DNA of 64,000 nt. It comes from Dromiciops gliroides (Eukaryota > Chordata > Mammalia > Microbiotheria > Microbiotheriidae). Under the pieces are notes generated by a model. That model saw only the letters and a program-made list of their open reading frames with translations, was not told the DNA's origin and did no database searches. The first letter of the stretch is position 1. Each line of letters opens with the position of its first letter. The DNA is taken from positions 231,211,359 to 231,275,358 of the forward strand of contig NC_057866.1 of assembly GCF_019393635.1 (NCBI RefSeq), read 5' to 3'. The translations under genes were made by a program, and so were the position numbers. Below, in pieces: positions 19,401 through 28,290 of the stretch.

Positions 19401-22318
19401 AAAAGTCAAGATATAGACTCAAAACAATGAGCAAAAACCAAAAAGGTATCCTGACCTTAGAAAGTTACTATGATGACAGGGAAAATCAAAACAGAAACTC
19501 AGAAGAAGTCAACAGTCAAAACTGCTGCACCCAAAGCCTTGAAGAACAATGTGAATTGGTTTCAAGCCCAAAAAGAATTCCTGGGAGAGCTCAGAAAAGA
19601 TTTTAAAAATCAGCTAAGAGAGGTAGAGGAAAAATTGGAAAGAGAAATGAGACTGATGTAAGAAAAACATGGAAAAAAGTCATCAACAGCTTGGTAAAGA
19701 AGACACCCAAAAATACTGAAGAAGATACCTTAAAAACCAGAATAGGCCAAATAGAGGCACAAAAATCCAATGAAGAGAAGAATGCCTTGAAAAGCAGATT
19801 TGGCCAAATGGAAAAAGAGATACAAAAATTCATGAAGAAAAGGACTCCCTAAAAAGTAGAATTATCCAAATGGAAAAGGAGGTCTAAAAGCTCACTGAAG
19901 AAAATAATTCATTCAGAATTAGAATTGGGCAAATGGAAGCTAATGATTTTATGAGACATCAGGAAACAATAAAACAAAATTTTTTTTAAATGAAAAAAAT
20001 AGATTCAAATATGGAACCGTCAGTCAGGATAATACAAAATTTAGCAGTTTCTACATTAAAGGATTGAAGGGCTTGGAATATGATATTCTGGAGGTCAAAA
20101 GAGCTGTGATTGTTATCAAGAACCATCTACATAGCAAAACTGTGTATAATCCTTCAGGGGAAAAAATGGACACTCATTGAAATATAGGACTTTCAAACAT
20201 TCCTAAAGACTAGAGCTGAATAGAAATTTTGACTTTCAAATACAAGACTCAAGAGAAGCATAAAAAGGTAAACAGGAAAGAGAAATAAGGGATTCAATAA
20301 AGTTAAACTGTTTACTTTCTTAAATGGGAAAATGAAACACCTAAAAACTTTCTCATTATTAGGGCAATTAGAAGGAGAATACATAGATAGAGGGCACAGG
20401 TATGAGTAGAATATGATGGGATAATTATAAAAAAATAAAATTAAAGGGTGAGAAAGAGGGATGCACTAGGAGAAGGGGAAAAGGAGAGGTAGAATGGAGT
20501 AAGCTATCTCACATAAAAGAAGTATGAAAGCTTTTACAGTAGAGGAAAAGAGGGGCCAGCGGGGGTGGGAGGGCACATAAACCTTACTCTCCTCAGAATT
20601 AGCTCAAAAAGGAAATAACATACATATTCTACTGGAAATAGAACTCTAAGTACTCAGTAACAGCAATATGATATGATGATCAACTATGAATGACTTGGCT
20701 ATTCTCAGCAATGTAGTGATCCAAGACAGTTACAAAGGACTTATGATGAAAAGTGCTATGCATCAGAAAGAACTGATAGAGTCTGAATACAAATGGAAGC
20801 AATATTTTTTAAAGCTTGCTTTCTTTTTCTTGTTTTTTTTTTATGGGGGGAGGGGAGAAGCCTGTGTTTTCTTTCACAATATGACTAACATGGAAATATG
20901 TTTTGCATGACTGCACATGTATAACTATATCAAATCGTTTGCCTTCTTAATGATGAGGGAAGGAATGAAAAGGGAGAGAGAATTTGGAACTCAATTTTTA
21001 AAAATTAATTTTATTTTAAAAACAATACTTTCAAATAGACATCATGAAGCCAGCTTTAATGGAAGTTGGTATGTTTTTTTTTTTCAGATCTCTGGGTATC
21101 CCTTGCTATTTTAGACAGGGCAAGTATCTCTGTTTTTTTGTTTTGTTTTTCCCGTGCCAGGATTGTTTTCCATTAAACTAATTTATGGTCTGGGAAGAAC
21201 TTTTGAAAAATGAGCCAGGGAAGGATAAAAATGCCAACATGAATTTCCATTGAAGGAATTATTATACAATATGAATGCAGAAAGAAATACTGTTGATACT
21301 GACTTCTACATGGTTTGGTTGTTTGCATTCAGAGATGATTTGATTTGGCCAGCTAAGTTAATGGGAGAAATTATCATAAAACAGGAATCTGGGTAGGTAC
21401 AAGTCAGGGCTACAGAAATTCTACCTTCAAAAGCTGATAAGAAAACCTTCCTACAAGAGGAAGAACCCCATCCTTCCTTATGTAGTAGCACAAGGTATAG
21501 AAAACACACGCATGCACACTGTGGAAGGGGCAAGTCACATAAGTTCTCTTCTGTTTGTTTTAATTTTTTATTTTTAAAAAATTTCATTACCTTATATATA
21601 CTTTATATTTGGGCCTAGTTTTAACAGTCTGATATGTTTCCTATGTTTTAAAGGACAAAGGGATTAAATTTCTTACAGGACTTGAGGAATGTACATTTGT
21701 TCTAATATAGTATTTAATTTTTTTTTTTAGCCATCCACAGTGGTTTCAGGAAACTCTTCCAATTCTAGTGTTTCCTCCTCTGCACCCAGTGGCCTAACAG
21801 GATGGGCAGCTTTTGCAGCCAAAACCTCTTCTGCTGGACCGTCAACAGCCAAGCTTAGCTCAACAACACAGAACACTGGCGGGAAACCTGCCACCTCCTC
21901 AGCCAGCCAGAAAGCAGTGGGTTTGACTGGACTGGCCACCACGTCTAAGGCTGCCATAGGTTCTAAAATAGCTTCTCCTACCAGCAGTACCACTCCTGTA
22001 TCATTGAAACCTCTGCCTCCTCTAACTTTAGGCAAAACTGGCCTCAGTCGTTCGGTGAGTAGTGACAATGTGAGCAAAGTTGGCCTTCCCAGCCCGAGTA
22101 GCTTAGTGCCAGGAGGAAACAGCCAACTCAGCAGTGGAAATGGGAGTAGTGGAACAGCTGGAGCAAGTGGAAGCACCACTAAAACCAGCTCAGATACTAG
22201 TAGCAACCCATCGTCATCCTCACTCAAGGGCCCAACTTCCCAGGAGTCACAGCTTAATGCAATGAAGCGGTTACAGATGGTCAAGAAGAAAGCTGCTCAA
22301 AAGAAACTTAAGAAATAG
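3793..22318 (+). CDS. INTS12: INTS12, Integrator complex subunit 12 (3' part, five exons)
   Basis: INTS12 is a nuclear subunit of the Integrator complex, which cleaves snRNA 3' ends and attenuates RNA polymerase II transcription. The join is 3793-3945, 7433-7620, 10599-10758, 13800-13946 and 21731-22318. It gives one continuous frame of about 410 residues, against 462 in human INTS12. The missing ~52 N-terminal residues, which include the INTS1-binding segment, must lie upstream of the window. Domains in order are a Lys/Glu-rich linker, one C4HC3 PHD finger split over exons 7433 and 10599, a Pro/Lys linker, a long Ser/Thr/Gly-rich region, and a basic tail ending KKLKK. Every junction has AG/GT signals and matching phase, and no stop or frameshift is seen. 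I recognised it by near identity to the remembered human protein. The gene converges on ARHGEF38, as in human. Confidence 0.97.
4695..4985 (-). mobile_element. L2 LINE fragment (antisense 3' end)
   Basis: The + strand reads as the reverse of an L2 3' end: TCAAGTACCTACTGTGAGCT, then a CAGTCTCACAGAACTTACAG block and a GGAGATCAGAGAAGGC block. Confidence 0.6.
5270..5660 (-). mobile_element. CR1/L3-type LINE 3' fragment (antisense)
   Basis: The + strand shows GTTATGCCCCCCTAAGTCTT, CCCCAGTTCCTTCAGATAA and related blocks. These are typical of the reversed 3' part of mammalian CR1/L3. Similar blocks recur at 6575-6850, 45340-45640 and 46665-46980. Confidence 0.5.
5742..5887 (-). mobile_element. Marsupial SINE (WSINE1/SINE1 type)
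   Basis: It is a full-length minus copy with a T-run at its left (tail) end. A short duplication AGGATAG flanks it, with copies ending at 5738 and starting at 5889. Confidence 0.92.
6104..6266 (+). mobile_element. Marsupial SINE (WSINE1/SINE1 type)
   Basis: It is a full-length plus copy with an AAAC-rich tail. The AAAAATAATTCCC flank is repeated on both sides (around 6090-6102 and 6266-6278). Confidence 0.93.
6395..6562 (-). mobile_element. Marsupial SINE (WSINE1/SINE1 type)
   Basis: It is a minus copy flanked by the 11-base duplication TGGATTGCTCT at 6384-6394 and 6563-6573. Confidence 0.93.
6575..6850 (-). mobile_element. CR1/L3-type LINE 3' fragment (antisense)
   Basis: Its + strand has TTCAAATATTTAAACATAAC and TGTCTCCCCTGAGGCTTC followed by TTCCCCATGCTAAAAC. 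This is the reversed CR1/L3 3' pattern. Confidence 0.5.
7363..7399 (+). repeat. (TG)18 microsatellite beside an INTS12 acceptor
   Basis: It is a pure TG run followed by TTTGTGGTGTTTACACATGT and then the acceptor at 7432. It ends about 33 bases before the PHD-encoding exon. Confidence 0.97.
7433..7620 (+). CDS. INTS12: INTS12 coding exon with first zinc ligands of the PHD finger
   Basis: The exon has 188 bases, enters in phase 0 and leaves two bases of an Arg codon (AG|G). It encodes a linker with KKPRLEK, a possible nuclear localisation patch. It then reads [18 protein letters not shown], where the CVVC pair gives the first two zinc ligands of the PHD finger. The donor is GTAAGT. The acceptor (TTTTTAATAG) sits only about 33 bases downstream of a (TG)18 tract at 7363-7399, an unusual setting for a 3' splice site. 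Confidence 0.96.
7800..7989 (+). mobile_element. MIR/CORE-SINE
   Basis: It has the MIR order: TGGCTCAGTGGAAAGA, CTTCATTTTCCTCTTCTCTA, then AAATG and a CTCCCAGGGTTCTCA block. Confidence 0.55.
8002..8069 (+). mobile_element. Short SINE1-type copy lacking the core but with poly(A)
   Basis: Only the tRNA-like head is present, to GAGTTCAAATTT, and it runs straight into an A tail. The duplication AAAGCACTA[T/C]AT flanks it at 7990-8001 and 8070-8081. It therefore inserted in this short form. Confidence 0.85.
8745..8985 (-). mobile_element. MIR (antisense)
   Basis: The + strand has CTCACAACAACCCTTTTAAG, then CCATTTTACAGAAAAGGAAA and a TGAACTCGGGTCT block, the reversed MIR order. Confidence 0.75.
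9318..9342. repeat. (AT)n microsatellite
   Basis: It is a short pure AT alternation inside the INTS12 intron. Confidence 0.9.
10599..10758 (+). CDS. INTS12: INTS12 coding exon with the rest of the PHD finger
   Basis: The exon has 160 bases. Its first base completes the split Arg codon. It encodes [16 protein letters not shown], then HNLYHQDCH and VWYCARC, ending RQMKRM. With the CVVC of the previous exon, these supply the remaining Cys and His ligands of a C4HC3 PHD zinc finger, and none is missing. Human has YHRDCH where this reads YHQDCH. The acceptor is TCCCTTAG and the donor is GTAGGA. Confidence 0.96.
12026..12190 (-). mobile_element. MIR/CORE-SINE (MAR1/THER1-like head, antisense)
   Basis: It has TTTAGAGCTAGAAAGGACCT, then CTCATTTTGTAGATGAG and a CTCTGGCTCCAA end. 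The same order recurs at 22931, 25252, 36002, 37136, 45190 and 52257. Confidence 0.75.
12530..13300 (-). mobile_element. L2 LINE 3' region (antisense)
   Basis: On the minus strand it reads like L2 ORF2 and 3' UTR: CTATTGCCTCAAGGATCAAG, a CACACTCTGGCCCCAA block and TGTCACCTTCTACGTGATCC. The + strand form GCTGTGTGGAAGACGGATTG is a well-known reversed L2 block. Confidence 0.7.
13800..13946 (+). CDS. INTS12: INTS12 coding exon, Pro/Lys-rich linker
   Basis: The exon has 147 bases, phase 0 at both ends, and encodes 49 residues starting [16 protein letters not shown] and ending [10 protein letters not shown]. The acceptor is TTTCTCCAG and the donor is GTAGAG. The residues are almost identical to human INTS12 just after the PHD finger. 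Confidence 0.95.
14100..14620 (-). mobile_element. Endogenous retrovirus LTR (class II/betaretrovirus-like), antisense
   Basis: On the minus strand an A/G polypurine tract (near 14640-14622) is followed by TGTGGTAAAAAG, a typical LTR start. A TATA-like TTAAAA (near 14455) and a GC-rich stretch follow, then AATAAA (about 14191-14186). It is markedly more CpG-rich than its surroundings. The far (CA) end could not be fixed; about 14100 is an estimate from usual U5 length. Confidence 0.65.
14621..15058 (-). mobile_element. ERV internal fragment upstream of the LTR, antisense, noncoding
   Basis: It lies just before the polypurine tract on the minus strand and holds no intact viral gene. At 14941-15045 it carries direct repeats of a CTGGATTCTGG[A/T]CT-type unit. 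It stops abruptly at the L1 fragment beginning near 15060. No protein of the virus can be recognised here. Confidence 0.5.
14941..15045. repeat. Imperfect direct repeats (CTGGATTCTGG units)
   Basis: Four or five copies of a GGATTCTGG(T/A)CTGGA-like unit stand in tandem within the ERV-derived stretch. Spacing varies between units. Confidence 0.85.
15060..16510 (-). mobile_element. L1-derived composite (3' end joined to ORF1 and 5' UTR), antisense
   Basis: 15060-15478 is the reversed L1 3' UTR and ORF2 end, with the same blocks as 39665-40230. At about 15480 it passes directly into ORF1 coiled-coil sequence (to 15950, split by a SINE). A GC-richer leader then ends near 16510 in CCACCATCTTAGCTCC. 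Nearly all of ORF2 is missing, which fits a HAL1-like structure or an internal deletion. Confidence 0.6.
15606..15761 (-). mobile_element. Marsupial SINE (WSINE1/SINE1 type)
   Basis: It is a full minus copy with the flank CTCTCAATTG at 15596-15605 and 15762-15771. It interrupts the L1 ORF1 remnant. Confidence 0.93.
17011..17164 (+). mobile_element. Marsupial SINE (WSINE1/SINE1 type)
   Basis: It is a full plus copy with an A tail. The flank ATATATCATA, preceded by an A-run, is present at 16994-17009 and 17165-17180. Confidence 0.93.
17285..17497 (+). mobile_element. 3' end of a Tigger-like DNA transposon (second copy)
   Basis: It shares ordered blocks with 63290-63478: TTTGTTATAAAGAATT, GAAAAGTGTAT, TTTTGGTGGTCATGG and AATGTATCA..ACATTTTTTAC. 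Both copies end in a TTGATTG(A)TTGTA/GATTGACTGTA-type terminus. Confidence 0.6.
18681..21025 (+). mobile_element. HAL1-like (L1 ORF1-only) element, sense, broken
   Basis: It starts with CCAAGATGGTAGAGAAGAG, an L1 5'-UTR-like start. ORF1 remnants begin near 19470 ([18 protein letters not shown]). Coiled-coil repeats of the GQMEKE type follow to 19930, then an ORF1 C-terminal block near 20040-20180 and a purine-rich noncoding stretch. An L1 3' UTR block follows at 20660-20800 (shared with 39880-39960). No ORF2 is present. A SINE interrupts it at 18853-19020. Frameshifts and stops make it inactive. Confidence 0.65.
18853..19020 (+). mobile_element. Marsupial SINE (WSINE1/SINE1 type)
   Basis: It is a full plus copy with a C-rich then A-rich tail, inside the 5' part of the HAL1-like element. 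Target duplications were not resolved. Confidence 0.88.
21731..22318 (+). CDS. INTS12: INTS12 terminal coding exon with stop
   Basis: The exon has 588 bases and follows a T-run acceptor ending TTAG. It encodes 195 residues and a TAG stop at 22316-22318. The region is low-complexity Ser/Thr/Gly/Pro. It contains [38 protein letters not shown] and the basic end [18 protein letters not shown]. These blocks match human INTS12. An open frame also runs on the other strand (21727-22284), but it is only a shadow of this GC-rich exon. Confidence 0.96.
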   Translation, partial: PSTVVSGNSSNSSVSSSAPSGLTGWAAFAAKTSSAGPSTAKLSSTTQNTGGKPATSSASQKAVGLTGLATTSKAAIGSKIASPTSSTTPVSLKPLPPLTLGKTGLSRSVSSDNVSKVGLPSPSSLVPGGNSQLSSGNGSSGTAGASGSTTKTSSDTSSNPSSSSLKGPTSQESQLNAMKRLQMVKKKAAQKKLKK

Positions 22319-22550
22319 CTCAGCTACATTTGCTTTTATTTTACCTACATCGATGACAAATAACAAATTTAATGTATTGTTTAATAAAAAATTATATGAC
22401 CAAGCTATCCAGTTGTTTCTTTTCAGAAAATGACAAAACTGTGAACCTATTTGAGTTTTATATTAACTTTTCATATATTTTTATTTTGTTAAAATCTGTG
22501 ATTTCAAAATTGTCTAGAACTTTTAATAAAAATTTCATGATTTTCAGGGA
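22319..22550 (+). terminator. INTS12: INTS12 3' UTR and poly(A) signals
   Basis: After the stop codon an AATAAA hexamer lies at 22383-22388, with a T-rich stretch beginning about 25 bases downstream. A second AATAAA lies at 22525-22530. The first would give a 3' UTR of roughly 85-90 bases, the second roughly 230. Which one is used cannot be told without transcript ends. Confidence 0.6.
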
Positions 22551-22930
22551 TTCTAGGGTAGCTTATATAAATTCAGTGGCAAAATTTAAAAAAAAAAAAA
22601 GATTTAAGGACAAAGAACTACATTCATCTTCCTAAAAACCCCACAAACTGATTCTTGATAGCCAGATCACAAAGACTAGCCAATGTGCTGGTGAACTTTC
22701 CTGTTTTTCTCCTTTTTCTGTCATCTTCCTCGCGGATTTGTCATGAGAGAGTGAGGAGGAAAGACCTTTGCAGAGTACTTTGGCGAACTGTCGTGTCTTC
22801 TGCATGTCTAACGTGTACATTGTTACCAAGTTCTTGAAGTGAGTAAGAAACTATTAGTCCGAAATAGATGATCTGTTTCTCATGGTTATTGTGATAAAAT
22901 AAGATGGCTTAAATTTTGAATCTTATTCAC

Positions 22931-23105
22931 AGGATAACATATTTAGAGCTGGAAAGGACCCTAAAGGCCAACTTCTTCATTTTACAGATGAGGAAACTGA
23001 GCCTCAGAGAGTTTAAATGACTTGCCCTGAATCAGTCACACAGCTGTCAAGGGTTAGAAACAGAATTTGGACCTAGATCATCCTGGTTCCAAGTCAAGCC
23101 TCCCT
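22931..23105 (-). mobile_element. MIR/CORE-SINE (MAR1/THER1-like, antisense)
   Basis: It has TTTAGAGCTGGAAAGGACCC, TTTTACAGATGAGGAAACTG and TCACACAGCTGTCAAGGGTT. Confidence 0.8.
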
Positions 23106-23339
23106 TATAACATGCTTCTAGCTAAAACTCCTTTACCTTCTGTTCTTGAGACTCTCAGAGGATATCTAAGTATAGATGTATAGATAGATATAAATAGGTA
23201 TATAATTTTTTATTATAAAAGGTTTAATTTGGTCATTCAGGGATACTCCATTCTGTTTTGCAAATGGATTATCTGTCTTTCAAAAACTAGAAAACTGAAT
23301 AATTCTTATGGACTGTGAATTACTTGGCAGATGTGGCGA

Positions 23340-23525
23340 GGTGTAATATAAGGGATACTAGACATGCACTCAGACTCAAATCCCAGCTCTGCTCTTTCCT
23401 ACTTGGGGCACCTTGAAAAAAATCACTTCTACTTGATCAATGTAATTTTCCTGGCATGTAAAATGATGGAGTTGGATTAGATAAAGGTGATACCCGTTTC
23501 AGGTCTAAATCTCTATAAAGAAGGA
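23340..23525 (+). mobile_element. MIR (sense)
   Basis: It has CAAATCCCAGCTCTGCTCTT, then TCACTTCTACTTGATCAATG and TGTAAAATGATGGAGTTGGA. Confidence 0.65.
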
Positions 23526-23861
23526 AGTAGATTCCAGCATCTTTAGACCTTCTAGCCTCCACTCTTGACTCCCTGGTTTACTTATTTTATTTCTTTATTT
23601 TTGTAGATCCCTTGTTTTATATTACATTCATTTTCTCTCCTTTCCCCTGTGAGCTTTTAACAGATTTTAAAAGAAAACAGAGAAGGGAGCATAGATGTAG
23701 TTCAACCTCATCTCTGTTACAGAGGATGGGAGGTGCATCTTTTCAACTCTCCTCCAAGACCAAGCTTGATGATTATACCTACAAGGCATTCAAGTTCTTT
23801 TTTTCCATGCCCATTCACATTTGTCATTATTACTGTACAGTAACATTCTCTTATAATAAAA

Positions 23862-24100
23862 ATTTGCATTTAGGTAGCATTTGAAGGTTTGCAGAGTGCT
23901 TTACAGATGTTATCTGAACTGATCCTTACAACAACCCCTTGAAGTAGGTGCTGTTATTTCCATTACTGGTAGAGAAACAGGTACCAAAGCTTAGTGACTT
24001 GCCCAGGGTCACACAGCTAGTAAACATCTGATAGGATTTGAACTCAGGTCCTCCTTACAAGTCCAGCCCTTTATCTACCACACCAACCGAGCTACCCCTT
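23862..24100 (-). mobile_element. MIR (antisense)
   Basis: It has TTTGCAGAGTGCTTTACAGA, TGACTTGCCCAGGGTCACAC and a GAACTCAGGTCCTCC end. Confidence 0.8.
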
Positions 24101-24109
24101 ATGTACTTA

Positions 24110-24770
24110 TTTATGTATTTAGCCATACCTCAGTCAATGGACACTTTATTTCCAGTTTTTTTGTTTTTTATTTTTAATTAATTTATTTTTTTAAACTTCC
24201 AAATGTCTGTCAGTTGGAGTTTGGATCCAGAGATGGATATTTTAGTCACCCTTTAAAAAAAGAAGCATAATTGAAATTGATCTCCAGATTATTTGGGTAA
24301 ATCCACAGCTGCACCAAGCATGCATTATCTCTTCTCAAACTTTTGACAAAGATCAGATGTGCCTTGTCCTCCCACCGCTCCATCTTTTCTCATTTTTGCC
24401 AATTTCCTAAGTGTGAGGTGAAACCTCACACTTATTTTGATTTGCATGACTTGTTGATTTGGAACAATTTTTCATAAGGTTGTTAATGGTTTGTAACTCT
24501 TGAAAACTGTTAGTCATGACCTTTGACCACTTATGCACTGGGGAATGGTTCTTTATTTTAAATACATTTCATGCAAAAATTGTTTCCACTGTCATTGGTT
24601 TCCTACTTAGCTACATTGATCTTGTTTGTGCAAAAGCTTTTTTTTGTTTGTTTTATATGATTGAAATTACAATTTTATCTTGTGTGACCATACATGTTTT
24701 GTGGAATTTACCTAATTTTGTTTTTTCTAATTTTTTTTTGTTTGTAGTATGACCTTTCAAATTCAGGCCG
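24110..24770 (-). mobile_element. L1 ORF2 3' fragment (antisense, old)
   Basis: The blocks CAGTCAATGGACACTTTATT, CCTCACACTTATTTTGATTT and CTTTGACCACTTATGCACTG are in the reversed L1 ORF2 order also seen at 1-490. Confidence 0.6.
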
Positions 24771-24889
24771 CATATACATTTTGAATTGCTTAATAGCATA
24801 TAAGGAAAAATAATGGTCAACCCACTTCCTTCTCAACTGCTTTCCATTTTCCCAACCCTGACTTTCTGAGATCAATACTCAACATAATG

Positions 24890-24990
24890 GTAGCCCTTTG
24901 AGAGCAAGGATGGTTTCATTTTTTACTTTCTTTCCACAATGCCTGGTTCATAGTATGTGACTAATTGATGTTTATTGATTTATATGCTTG
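24890..24990 (+). mobile_element. L2 3' end (sense)
   Basis: It has CCCTTTGAGAGCAAGGATGG, then a TGCCTGGTTCATAGTATGTG block and a TTGATGTTTATTGATTTA end. Confidence 0.6.
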
Positions 24991-25251
24991 AATATAATTT
25001 CAAAAATAATAATTAAATTTAACGATTAAATTTATTTTATTAATAAAATTTATTAAATTTAAACATTCACAAATACTAATAGGCAAATAATCAAAATAGT
25101 TATTTATAAAGCTCTGTTTTTGTTTTTTAATGGTTGTAAATATGTGCTACTTTTCTTCTGCTGCTTTCATTTCTTCATAAAAATATATTACCTTATAATC
25201 TTCCTATGTGTTTTATTTCCAATACACTAAATATCCAATTTCTTCAATATA

Positions 25252-25395
25252 TCATAGAGTTTGAAGGGACCTCAGAGGCCATTTAATTCAAGGCTTTCAT
25301 TTTACAAATGGAGAAATTAAGGACTGGGAGTATATGAACCGAGTTCCTCTGGTACTATATTACCTCAACCATTTTTAAAATCACTGTTTCTGCCC
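25252..25395 (-). mobile_element. MIR/CORE-SINE (antisense)
   Basis: It has ATAGAGTTTGAAGGGACCTC followed by TTCATTTTACAAATGGAGAA. Confidence 0.65.
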
Positions 25396-25424
25396 CATTA
25401 TAGAGCTGTGAATCTTTTTGTGCA

Positions 25425-25610
25425 GATATGAGACCTCAATGAAACTAAAGGGAACTCAAAGGTCATTTAGTACAACCCTTTCCTTTCACAAAGGAAAAAA
25501 CTAAGGCTCAAAGGTTGTGATTTGACCATAGTCACACAAATAGTACACTATCAAGCTAAGATTAGAATTAAGGTTCTCTGACCAAATCCAGATGCACCAT
25601 GCTAATCAGA
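25425..25610 (-). mobile_element. MIR/CORE-SINE (antisense)
   Basis: It has AAAGGGAACTCAAAGGTCAT, a TCACAAAGGAAAAAACTAAG block and CATAGTCACACAAATAGTAC. Confidence 0.6.
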
Positions 25611-25639
25611 TTTAGTCAGTTTTGTGACTCATGTTTGCT

Positions 25640-25860
25640 ACATTCTCCAAAAACTGTACCAGTGCCACCAATGATACAGAGTGCCTGTGTTCCCCATAAA
25701 CCACCCTCCCAACAGTGAATTATATAAAAATTTTTGCTGCTTTTTCCAATTTTGTGTATTCATGTTGCTATCTTAAGGCTATTTTGATTTGCATTCTTTT
25801 AGAGATTACTAGGAAATTTCAAACAACTTTTTCATGTGATCTATATTGTAAAAGTGAACT
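25640..25860 (-). mobile_element. Old L1 fragment (antisense, tentative)
   Basis: The ACTGTACCAGTGCCACCAAT, CAACAGTGAATTATATAAAA and ATTTTGATTTGCATTCTTTT order matches reversed L1 ORF2, but it is strongly diverged. Confidence 0.4.
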
Positions 25861-26101
25861 TTTCAACCAATCAAGGAGTGAAGATTAAGCTTCTGAAAAC
25901 AGGCAGTTCTCAATTGCTTATCTATTGCCTTGGTTCATATGCTTCCTTTGGGACTTAAAATGTTAACCCTTTCCCAGTATTAAAATCTCTATGTCCAAGA
26001 GCTCATCCTCCTGGTCCTAATGGTACATAGGAATCCAGATAATTTTTATGCAGTTACCTTTCCCTACTTCTCTATAGTTGTTTATTAAGACAATGTTTCT
26101 G

Positions 26102-26185
26102 GGGCAGCTAGGTGGCGCAGTGGATAGAGCACCGTATCTGGAGTCACTTAACCTCAATTGCCTCACTAAAAAAAAAAAAAAAAAA
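26102..26185 (+). mobile_element. Internally deleted SINE1-type copy with perfect target duplication
   Basis: The head runs to about GAGCACCGTATCTGGAGTC and then jumps to ACTTAACCTCAATTGCCTCA and an A tail. About 75 internal bases are lacking. The 15-base flank AAGACAATGTTTCTG is identical at 26087-26101 and 26186-26200. Confidence 0.92.
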
Positions 26186-26239
26186 AAGACAATGTTTCTG
26201 TTTAGCATTATGGGTTTCCTGGATATACAGTCATGTCAT

Positions 26240-26500
26240 CTATAGATTTTTATTTTTTAGTTGTTTCAGTCATGTCCAGTTCTCCATGACCCCATTTGGT
26301 GTTTTCTTGGCAAAGATATTAAAATTATTTACCGTTTCCTTCTCTGCCTCATTTTATAAATGAGGAATTGAGGTAAACAAGGTTAGGTGACTTGTACAAG
26401 GTCACACAACTAGTTTGTGTCTGAGGTCAGATTGGAACTTGGATCCTCCTGACTCCAGGGCCAGTGTTCTATCCGCTGCACCACCTAGCTATCAATATTT
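26240..26500 (-). mobile_element. Marsupial CORE-SINE, long type (antisense)
   Basis: It has TTGTTTCAGTCATGTCCAGT, TTTTCTTGGCAAAGATATTA and CACTGTTTCC-like and GGTCACACAACTAGT blocks. The same long family lies at 40890, 41905 and 47905, and in sense at 47050. Confidence 0.75.
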
Positions 26501-26839
26501 TAATTTCATCGTCAATGCTTTTTCCTCTACTTTTCATGCTTTATTGCTTTAGATAACATTTCTAAGACTTTGCCAAATAGAAATAACAAGATCCTGCCTC
26601 TATACCTCTTTTTTTCCTAGGAATGTCCTTGATTTTTTTTTTTTTTTTACAGTTAGCTCATAGATCAAATGTGCTATTTTGTTTGTGTTAAAGAAAGGAA
26701 AATCCTATAAATTTATTATTTCTGCATTTTAGTGTTTCAGAACAGAGATGCTATATGTTATCAGTCTAAAGATAACATAATTTTAAAATATATTTTTCAC
26801 TTATTCACATGACATTGGTTTCCTATTTTAACCATCCTT

Positions 26840-27550
26840 TTAAAAATTTAATTTAATTTTTATTTTTAGTTCCAAATTCTCTCCTTCCCTCTAGTCCCTA
26901 CCACACCATTGAGAAGGCAAGAAATATAATACCCATTATACAGTTGAAGTAATACAAAATGTATTTCCACATTAGTCATGTTTTTAAAAAAGTAAGGAAA
27001 TTTTAAAAAGGAAAACATATGCTTCGGTTTTCACTCACACTATCGGTTCTCTCTCTGGAGGTAGATATCATTTTATATTATGGAGTTGTGGTTCTGCTCA
27101 CTTCACTTTACATCAATTCATACAAATCTTCCAGTTATTTTTCCTGAAAATGCTCCGTTCATTTCTTACAGCACAATAGTATCCCATCACATTCAGGTAC
27201 AATAACTTGTCCTCAATTCATGGGCATCCCTCAGTTTCCAACTCTTTGCCAATACAAAAAGAATTTGCTATAAATATTTTTTGGTACATACCGGTTCTAT
27301 TCCTTTTTGATCCCCTTTGGGTATAGGCACAGTAGAGGTATTGGTAGGTCAGAGGATATACGTGGATATACAAGGATAGAAAGGTTTTATGACCCTTTGT
27401 GCATAGGTCCAAATATTTCTCCAGAATGGTTGGACTAGTTCATAATTCCACCATTAATGTCCTTATTTTTCCACATGTCCCACGGCATTTTAAATTTTTC
27501 TTTTCTTTCATATTATTCAAATTGGTAGATGTGGGATGGTACCTCAGAGT
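26840..27550 (-). mobile_element. L1 3' part (antisense)
   Basis: The + strand reads ACAGCACAATAGTATCCCAT, CTCAATTCATGGGCATCCCT and CTCCAGAATGGTTGGACTAG. This is the reversed ORF2 end and 3' UTR as at 1-490 and 15060-15478. It is diverged, with stops. Confidence 0.7.
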
Positions 27551-28034
27551 TGTTAAAAGAAAAAAAACCTTTTTAGATTTCAATTATAAGAACTATTCAG
27601 TCATAATATTCTTTAATATATTTTATGTCTTATTTGTCAACATAGTTAATATTTTTGCTTCAACATTATTTAACTCAATGGTCAATTTTTTTGCCTTTGT
27701 CCAGTTTCTGTAATGAAACCATATTTTTCATATAACCCTTTTTCTTTTTATCAGAGTATACAGGACATTTAGTTTCCTTAATTATCATGAACTTAACAAG
27801 CATGATATTTCTACATACAAAGGACTGAAAAAGAGGATTGCATATGATCTTATGAATCTTTTACAGGTTTTAAAAAAGTATGTATTAAATTGAACTGGAT
27901 AGTATCAGCACTACCCCTCTTGTATATATTCCCTTTTGTACTTCTTTCAATTCTCTTTATTTTTAAATGTTTCAGAGTTTCATTGATTCTTTTCTTGCTT
28001 TTTTTTTTCTTTTTCATCACTATCAGTACTTCTT

Positions 28035-28290
28035 AATCCCTGGAAACATTGATAAAATTTGAGCACGTCCAAAAGAAAATAAACGGAAACTGGCTATGCC
28101 ACACTAGAATTGTAGAAGAAATTCGTGATATTTAATCTAGAGAAAAGACCTTACAAAAGATATGATAGTGGCCTTCAACTGTTTGAAGAGCTGAGATGTG
28201 GGAAAAGATTTGTATTTGTTCTATTTGGCCCCAGAGAACAGAACACTAGGAGAAAGAGATGGGAGATTATGTTTTAATTTTCATTTCCAT
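28035..28290 (+). mobile_element. CR1/L3-type LINE 3' fragment (sense)
   Basis: The GAGAAAAGACCTTACAAAAG, GGCCTTCAACTGTTTGAAGA and CAGAGAACAGAACACTAGGA blocks match the family at 44510-44640. Confidence 0.55.

Larger units (their letters stand above)
13947..21730. other. INTS12: Last INTS12 intron
   Basis: This 7.8 kb intron contains an ERV remnant (14100-15058), an L1-derived composite (15060-16510), SINEs, the end of a Tigger-like transposon (17285-17497) and a HAL1-like element (18681-21025). 17500-18680 and 21030-21720 look unique. Confidence 0.8.

Noticed and set aside
21727..22284. 185-codon open frame on the minus strand
   Set aside because: It is the reverse of the Ser/Gly-rich INTS12 last exon, which is in frame with four other exons; the minus frame has hydrophobic low-complexity content from codon reversal only.
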